Origin: an uncultured Chryseobacterium sp. | Lineage (GTDB): Bacteria; Bacteroidota; Bacteroidia; Flavobacteriales; Weeksellaceae | DNA: 64,000 bases | Reading direction: 5' to 3' | Assembly: GCA_913778505.1 (NCBI GenBank) | Contig: CAJYWD010000018.1 | Location: 1-64,000, forward strand | Shown here: positions 59,168 through 64,000 of the stretch, piece after piece | How the letters are laid out: each line of letters begins with the position of its first letter | Position numbering within the stretch: the stretch's first letter is position 1 | Position numbers and translations under genes: made by a program | Notes under the pieces: model-generated | Database searches by the model: none | Told to the model about the DNA's origin: nothing | The model's input: the letters and a program-made list of their open reading frames with translations, nothing else

Positions 59168-60412
59168 ATGAAAACATCTTTCTGGAATAGCTACAGCAAC
59201 ATAATTCTGCTTCTTATCGGGATTTTTCTGGGAAGTGTGGTCGGGATCTTTGCACCGGATCTTGTTGTTTACCTCAAGCCCATTGGTGATATTTTTCTTA
59301 ATCTATTGTTTGTTACAGTAATTCCATTGGTGTTTTTTGCAATTGTTTCCGCCATTTCCGGCATTGAGCAGCAACAGCAGCTGGGGAAGATCATCGGTAT
59401 CATGGCGCTAACTTTCCTCAGTTTCATCCTCATCTCTGCAACGTTCTGCATCCTGATGGTTTACCTATTCCCGACGGAAACACCTTCCAATATCAGTCAG
59501 GTAGTTTCGGAAAATCTGGAGAACAGCACCAGCATCAATGATCAGATCGTAGGATTCTTTACCGTGAGCGAGTTTTATCATTTATTTTCAAGACAGAACA
59601 TGCTGGCGCTGCTGGTCTTCTCCTTTCTGGTCGGGATATCCATCAGAAGATCCGGCGCAATGGGACAGTCATTTCAAAATTTCGTCCTGTCCGGAAACGA
59701 GGTTATGAAGCAGCTTTTACTGCTGATTATGAAGGCTGCGCCGCTGGGGCTTGGCGCTTACTTTGCCTACCAGGTGGGCACCATCGGGCCGCAGCTCTTC
59801 GGTTTTTATGCCAAGCCACTGGGACTTTATTACATTGCCGGAGTGATCTATTTCCTGGTGTTCTTCAGCTTGTATGCCTTCGTCTGGAAAGGCAGATCCG
59901 GCGTGCGGGCCTTCTGGAAAGAAAGTATTCTGCCCACGGCCACCGCCATCAGTACCTGCAGCAGTCTGGCCACCATGCCTGTCGCGATAGAGGCTGCCAA
60001 AAGAATGGGCGTACCGGCGGCCATTGCCAACGTAGTAATCCCCATTGGTGTGACCATTCACAAAAACGGATCATCCATCTCATCGATTATAAAAATATAT
60101 GTCGCATTTCAATTGCTGGGCTGGAATTTCTTTGAGCCTTTCAATCTATTGATGGCTCTTGGCATCACCGTTTTTGTGAGCGCCGTGGCCGGTGGCATTC
60201 CGAATGGCGGCTACATTGGCGAGATGCTGATGATCTCCGTTTATAAAATTCCGCCTGATGTAGTACCTGCCGTCATTATTCTCGGCACTTTGGTAGATCC
60301 TCTGGCTACGGTGCTCAATGCGGTAGGGAATATTCTGGCCAGCATGATCGTATCCAGGTTTGTAAGAATACCGGAAGCCATCCTGCCCCCATTAGACAAT
60401 CCATTGAAATGA
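59168..60412 (+). CDS. Dicarboxylate/amino acid:cation symporter (DAACS family)
   Basis: A 414-residue transporter of the GltP/DctA type. Eight membrane segments and two hairpins are suggested; the hairpin 1 serine-rich motif ATAISTCSSLATMPVAIEAA (about 257-276) and VIPIGVTIHKNGSSI (about 286-300) are the substrate- and sodium-binding signatures (NMDGT region replaced by HKNGS). DPLATVLNAVGN holds the second cation site. It takes up glutamate, aspartate or C4-dicarboxylates; which one is not decided. Confidence 0.9.
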   Translation: MKTSFWNSYSNIILLLIGIFLGSVVGIFAPDLVVYLKPIGDIFLNLLFVTVIPLVFFAIVSAISGIEQQQQLGKIIGIMALTFLSFILISATFCILMVYLFPTETPSNISQVVSENLENSTSINDQIVGFFTVSEFYHLFSRQNMLALLVFSFLVGISIRRSGAMGQSFQNFVLSGNEVMKQLLLLIMKAAPLGLGAYFAYQVGTIGPQLFGFYAKPLGLYYIAGVIYFLVFFSLYAFVWKGRSGVRAFWKESILPTATAISTCSSLATMPVAIEAAKRMGVPAAIANVVIPIGVTIHKNGSSISSIIKIYVAFQLLGWNFFEPFNLLMALGITVFVSAVAGGIPNGGYIGEMLMISVYKIPPDVVPAVIILGTLVDPLATVLNAVGNILASMIVSRFVRIPEAILPPLDNPLK

Positions 60413-60425
60413 TGGTGGTGAGACC

Positions 60426-60572
60426 ATGCTTAAAAACTTTCTCAAAGTGAGAACGATCCCCATTGATACATCGCTGTCTGATAGCGTGGGATTGCCGGAA
60501 GGAAGCATCAGTAAAATACTAAAATCTCATTTCCCTTTTGAGCCGATCATTCTCAGTTGCGAAGGAAAATGA
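60426..60572 (+). CDS. Possible 48-residue small protein
   Basis: An open frame 13 bp after the symporter stop reads MLKNFLKVRTIPIDTSLSDS and ends PFEPIILSCEGK. It has no recognised domain. It could be a small translated product, a remnant, or chance; codon use looks plausible but the length is too short to judge. Confidence 0.3.
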   Translation: MLKNFLKVRTIPIDTSLSDSVGLPEGSISKILKSHFPFEPIILSCEGK

Positions 60573-60645
60573 AATGGTCAAACTAAAGATTTATAAGCTG
60601 TACTGGACGGAATCTGTGGGTTAGCCTTAGGCTTTTGCATACTCC

Positions 60646-60755
60646 TGCGCAGCTATCATAAAAAACCTGCGCAGCTTTTAGGTCAAAGGTGCGCAGGTTT
60701 GGGTAAACTTGTGCGCAGGTTTCGGGTAAAAGCTGCGCAGGTTTTTGGGCGGCTA
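60646..60755. repeat. Five-unit tandem array with an exact 22-bp period
   Basis: TGCGCAG starts at 60646, 60668, 60690, 60712 and 60734, each exactly 22 bp apart, usually inside the palindrome CTGCGCAG or TGCGCAGGTTT. The second half of each unit varies. The last unit runs into the 3' end of the HU-like gene. Together with the possible small frame it fills the 340-bp gap after the symporter. Confidence 0.8.
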
Positions 60756-61139
60756 TTTCGCTTTGGTGAAAGTGGCTACTGCCAGGGCGTCATTAATGCG
60801 TTTGCCTGGACGGTAGTTGACCCTTGCTCCTTTGATGAGACTAGAAGTAAACATTTCAGCAGTTTCGGCACCTTCGCTGCTCAGGCTTGGGTAGAAACTG
60901 CCCAGTTTATCGAGTCTGATAATTCTCCCGTTGGCAAGTTCTTTCTGGATGACGTTCTCGAGGGCGATGATCACACCCCTGATGTCTGCTTCACTGAGCG
61001 CTGAAAATTTTTCGATCTCGTCCACCAGATTATCGATGGTCATTTCACCATCTGTTTTCACCTGTGCATACCATTTCTTTTTACCTCCGCCAGATACGCC
61101 TGGCTCACCGCGTTCGATCACTGTGTATTTAATTGACAT
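60753..61139 (-). CDS. HU-family DNA-binding protein (HU-HIG type)
   Basis: A 128-residue nucleoid-associated protein. The N-terminus MSIKYTVIERGEPGVSGGGK and LVDEIEKFSALSEADIRGVI, then IRLDKLGSFYPSLSSEG, match the Bacteroidetes HU-like (HU-HIG) group, whose beta-arm insert is followed by a basic C-terminus (VNYRPGKRINDAL). It likely bends DNA. Its stop overlaps the end of the 22-bp array, and a palindrome lies about 60 bp upstream. Confidence 0.87.
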   Translation of the reverse strand: MSIKYTVIERGEPGVSGGGKKKWYAQVKTDGEMTIDNLVDEIEKFSALSEADIRGVIIALENVIQKELANGRIIRLDKLGSFYPSLSSEGAETAEMFTSSLIKGARVNYRPGKRINDALAVATFTKAK

Positions 61140-61391
61140 AATAATAAATATTTAATATTAACCGAATGAAATTAAATAATATTTCAATACAAAATACACT
61201 TGTAGAAAAAAATCTACAAGCCATCGTCATCGCCCGTCCTGTGAGGCATAGGCAATACCATCGGTAGGAAGAATAGATCAAGGGCAGGTCTGCCCGTCAC
61301 AATTTAAAGTCCCATCTTGCAATTATTAAAAAATAATTTATATATTTGAAACATACAGAACGGAATATAATAGTTAGTTATAGATATTTTC
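61140..61391. other. Gap between the HU-like gene and the HMG-CoA synthase terminator
   Basis: About 250 bp. It holds the promoter of the HU-like gene and a perfect palindrome CTTGTAGA/TCTACAAG with a 6-nt loop at 61199-61220. A GC-rich segment around 61220-61310 (GGGCAGGTCTGCCC) resembles repeat filler. No credible gene. Confidence 0.5.
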
Positions 61392-61427
61392 AAAAAGAAG
61401 ACGAGCCAGTGGATTTGGCTCGTCTTC
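61392..61427 (-). terminator. Terminator of the HMG-CoA synthase gene
   Basis: GAAGACGAGCCA pairs with TGGCTCGTCTTC (12 bp) around a 7-nt loop and is followed on the minus strand by TTTTT. Confidence 0.9.
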
Positions 61428-61450
61428 GATTTTTATAAGGCATCACGGAC

Positions 61451-62782
61451 TTATTTCTGGTAGCTGTAGTAGCGCGCGCCCCGCAGGACAGGACTGTCTT
61501 GCTCTATTCTGGTGAGGCCAAAACCTTTGTACTGCGGATTGACAGATACGTCCAGCTGCTTGCGGTGAAGCTGTTCATAGGTCTTAAAATCAATGGCCAG
61601 GCGGTTTTTCAGCATATCAAACAGATGCCATTGCGCCACCACCGATTGCCATTCTGCAGCCACTTTGCCCACGAAAACCTTTGACTTGGAACCGCTTCCG
61701 TAAGCCAAAAATCCGATTTCCTGCTCCGTAAGGTCTTCATTTTCATCATACGAAGTTTGCAGCGCAGACAGCAGAGCCATAAAAATGGACGCCGTGTACA
61801 TGTTCCCGATTTCGGAAGATGCCCTCTGAGACCGCTCAATCTTTTCATTGATAAAGCGGACGTAATCTTCGGACTTTGCGATCGCCTTCTGTTGTTCGGC
61901 ATCAGAAAAGTCCAGGTTATTTTCCAGGCTGTAGATCTCGGTAAACACTCTTTTTCCGTGAAAGGCGTACGGCAGATGAAAAATCAGATACCGCCAGTCT
62001 TCATACGGTCTCACGGTAAAAGTCTGCTCTTTGTAATGCTGATAAGCCTCACGGATTCTGTCCTGATAACACTGATTGGAATACTGACCATCGAACACCG
62101 GTTCGTCGGTAAAGACTTCGATTTTGTCCGGATAATTTTCCGGTGCAGGATTAAGTTCTGATTTGGAATGGTGACGTCTTGGCTTGAAGAAATCGAAAAC
62201 GCTTTCTGTGGCCACGCCCCAATTATTATCGATTTCGATCAATCTTGGATTGGCAGAAACCAACAGTGCGACGGCGCCGCCACCCTGTGTGTATTCTCCG
62301 GATGATGCCAGTTCGTACTTGGCATAATCGCTGGCTATCACGATGGCCTTCTTCAGCGGATTGGCGCGTACAAAATCCAATGAATTGTGAAGCGCATCTA
62401 CCGCGCCGATGCAGGCAAAAGTCATATCGACAACATCACAGTTTTTGAAGCTTCTCGGCCCAAATTCTTCACTCAGAAATTCCTCTACCATCTGTACGGC
62501 GTATGTGGCAGTGGGTTTGGCCGCATCCAGCGCACTTTCTGTTCCCAGGTAAATCCGGGAAATATCTTTCGGGCTGATGTTGTAATCCTGAATCAGTTTC
62601 AGCAGAGCTTCTGCGGCAAAAGTGGCCGCATCCTCGTGCACATCCGGCAATGCCATCTTATGAAGACCCAGGCCTTTTTCCAGCTTGGCAGGTTCTATGC
62701 CCCGCTGCTCTGCAAGGTCTTTGATTTCTAAATATAAAGAAGGCACATAAAAACTGGCCGCATCCACTCCGAATTTCGTCAT
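61451..62782 (-). CDS. Hydroxymethylglutaryl-CoA synthase family protein
   Basis: A 443-residue thiolase-fold enzyme joining acetyl-CoA and acetoacetyl-CoA. The nucleophile Cys124 lies in TFACIGAVDALHN, with acid Glu82 (GTESALDAAKP) and a His in FHLPYAFHGK near 275. SGEYTQGGGAVALLVS is the conserved glycine loop. Bacteroidetes commonly use the mevalonate route to isoprenoids, so mvaS is a likely role, but a beta-branching synthase remains possible. It is monocistronic. Confidence 0.85.
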   Translation of the reverse strand: MTKFGVDAASFYVPSLYLEIKDLAEQRGIEPAKLEKGLGLHKMALPDVHEDAATFAAEALLKLIQDYNISPKDISRIYLGTESALDAAKPTATYAVQMVEEFLSEEFGPRSFKNCDVVDMTFACIGAVDALHNSLDFVRANPLKKAIVIASDYAKYELASSGEYTQGGGAVALLVSANPRLIEIDNNWGVATESVFDFFKPRRHHSKSELNPAPENYPDKIEVFTDEPVFDGQYSNQCYQDRIREAYQHYKEQTFTVRPYEDWRYLIFHLPYAFHGKRVFTEIYSLENNLDFSDAEQQKAIAKSEDYVRFINEKIERSQRASSEIGNMYTASIFMALLSALQTSYDENEDLTEQEIGFLAYGSGSKSKVFVGKVAAEWQSVVAQWHLFDMLKNRLAIDFKTYEQLHRKQLDVSVNPQYKGFGLTRIEQDSPVLRGARYYSYQK

Positions 62783-62891
62783 CTTAAAAAAATTTTTGAG
62801 ACACGAATTTAGAGTTTTTTTGGCGGATTTAAGTTCTATTTATGGCATAAAATTCAAGAATTATATCATGAGTTTATCACTAATAAAATAG

Positions 62892-62922
62892 AAAAACCCC
62901 GCAGTTAAAAACAAACGAGGTT
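62892..62922 (-). terminator. Weak terminator after amtB
   Basis: On the minus strand AACCTCG pairs with CGGGGTT (one G-U) followed by TTTTT. Confidence 0.55.
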
Positions 62923-62943
62923 CTATTCATATCAAATTTAATT

Positions 62944-64000
62944 TCAAATACAGCTTTCATCGTGCTGGGAAATATCTAAGCCCAGGCTTTCCGAGTCTTC
63001 CGCAACTCTCAATGGAATGATTATGTCGGTGATCTTATACAGCGCAATGCTGCCCATAAAGGTGAAAGCAGATACCAGAACCAGCGCCATCATGTGGTGT
63101 GCAAAAACTTCGAAACCACCGTGGAGAAGACTGGCATTGTCGCCCTGAGCCAGTATTGCCGTGAGAATCATTCCCATAATTCCGCCAACGCCGTGACAGG
63201 CAAATACATCAAGAGTATCGTCGACTTTCTTGAGTCTTTTCCAGTTGCACATCAGATTTGATACAATTGCAGAAATAAAACCGATGAAAATAGCATGTGG
63301 AATGGTGACAAATCCTGCCGCAGGTGTTATCGCTACAAGACCGACAACTGCACCAATACAAGCACCAAGAGCAGATACTTTACGCCCATTGACCCTATCA
63401 AAGAAAATCCAGGTCAGCATGGCGGTGGCAGAAGCTACTGTTGTGGTTCCAAAAGCCATTGCGGCCGTGGCGTTAGCTGCCAAAGCCGAACCGGCATTGA
63501 AGCCAAACCAGCCAAACCACAGCATACCTGTCCCAAGAATCACAAATGGAATATTAGAAGGTTCATGATGTGGATTTTTGCGTTTGCCAATCATCATGGC
63601 GCCAGCTAATGCGGCAAATCCTGCACTCATGTGCACCACTGTACCGCCCGCAAAATCCTTAACTCCAAAATATTTGTTCAGCAGACCGTCCGGATGCCAA
63701 ACCATGTGACACAGCGGCGTATATATGATCAAACTGAACAATACCATGAACAGCAGGTAAGAAATAAACCGAACCCGCTCTGCAAATGAACCGGTAATAA
63801 GAGCCGGCGTAATAACGGCAAACTTCATCTGAAATAAAGCAAACAGGATGAAAGGAATGGTGGAAGCCAGCTGACTGTGCGGCAAGACCCCGACATTATT
63901 GAAAAACAGGAATGACGTGGGATTACCTATCAGTCCGTAATGCTGTCCGTCTATCGTAATGCCGATGGAATCTCCAAATGATAAACTGAATCCTACGACC
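62944..64000 (-). CDS. amtB: Ammonium transporter (AmtB), 5' end beyond the window
   Basis: The frame stays open to the window end, giving about 352 residues of the C-terminal part. VVGFSLSFGDSIG at the edge is the family start of the pore-forming region; HSQLASTIPFILFALFQMKF, GSFAERVRF, HMSAGFAALAGA, WFGWFGFNAGSALA and CHGVGGIMGMIL are characteristic AmtB segments, including the twin-His pore residues. It imports ammonium and normally partners with a GlnK protein, which would lie outside the window. An internal ATG at 63885 is not the true start. Confidence 0.93.
   Translation of the reverse strand, partial: VVGFSLSFGDSIGITIDGQHYGLIGNPTSFLFFNNVGVLPHSQLASTIPFILFALFQMKFAVITPALITGSFAERVRFISYLLFMVLFSLIIYTPLCHMVWHPDGLLNKYFGVKDFAGGTVVHMSAGFAALAGAMMIGKRKNPHHEPSNIPFVILGTGMLWFGWFGFNAGSALAANATAAMAFGTTTVASATAMLTWIFFDRVNGRKVSALGACIGAVVGLVAITPAAGFVTIPHAIFIGFISAIVSNLMCNWKRLKKVDDTLDVFACHGVGGIMGMILTAILAQGDNASLLHGGFEVFAHHMMALVLVSAFTFMGSIALYKITDIIIPLRVAEDSESLGLDISQHDESCI

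Noticed and set aside
60646-60755. CRISPR array or coding tandem repeat
   Set aside because: A 22-bp period is not a multiple of three, so it cannot be a coding repeat, and the core is too short for CRISPR.
61220-61310. Small RNA gene in the GC-rich segment before the HMG-CoA synthase terminator
   Set aside because: I could not fold a stable conserved structure by eye or find a promoter/terminator pair; it looks like repeat filler.

Overview
The window looks like a chromosomal segment of a Weeksellaceae flavobacterium, most likely the Chryseobacterium/Epilithonimonas group. The evidence is the Bacteroidetes -7 promoter box (TAnnTTTG) before many genes, few Shine-Dalgarno sites, a complete gldKLMN type IX secretion (T9SS)/gliding cluster, a T9SS type A cargo protein, several flavobacterial DUF families, and intergenic repeats typical of the group. 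Species calls are inference; no database search was possible.

Layout. 0-3.7 kb (mostly minus): partial tRNA-Tyr, tRNA-Thr, hpf, a xerC-type recombinase, rpsU, pdhB and a DUF2147 protein. 3.9-10.8 kb: an LTA-synthase-like membrane phosphotransferase, then a plus-strand run of pssA, an exonuclease, small membrane proteins, an FAA hydrolase, a universal stress protein and DUF proteins. 10.9-15.2 kb: exported proteins, a membrane-anchored GH25 lysozyme and a decayed YafQ-type toxin-antitoxin pair. 15.5-20.4 kb: an ABC-F ATPase, a TonB-dependent siderophore receptor and a PepSY membrane protein. 20.6-25.2 kb: an assimilatory sulfate operon (cysH, cysD, cysN) ending in a gene that fuses a CysG-like Rossmann domain to a TauE/SafE permease.

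25.3-37 kb: a conserved minus-strand block reading glycogen-synthase-like GT5 protein, DUF4270 lipoprotein, glmS, gldK, gldL, gldM, gldN, FAD oxidoreductase, with panC divergent. It is followed by a Lys-Leu-Lys tRNA operon. 37.5-43.7 kb: aroK, an S4 RNA-binding protein, an FKBP-like lipoprotein, mtaB, a small three-gene cluster of uncharacterised proteins and a DegQ/HtrA protease. 43.8-50.2 kb: a LytTR regulator convergent with a TPR histidine kinase, then a T9SS cargo gene, an 849-residue repeat protein and a small exported protein. 50.3-60.4 kb: transporters (two MFS, one SSS, one DAACS), a GIY-YIG/DUF4357 protein, DUF6157, a dienelactone hydrolase and cinA. 60.6-64 kb: an HU-like protein, HMG-CoA synthase and a truncated amtB.

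Most of the window is ordinary core genome, and I found no unambiguous new multi-gene system. The least explained signals are two five-unit tandem arrays with strict 21-bp (20479) and 22-bp (60646) periods, each with a conserved half-unit and a variable half-unit. After these come the CysG-TauE fusion, the terminator-like hairpin directly before the FAD oxidoreductase start, the stand-alone GT5 domain in the gld block, and the T9SS-linked repeat-protein locus next to a two-component pair.
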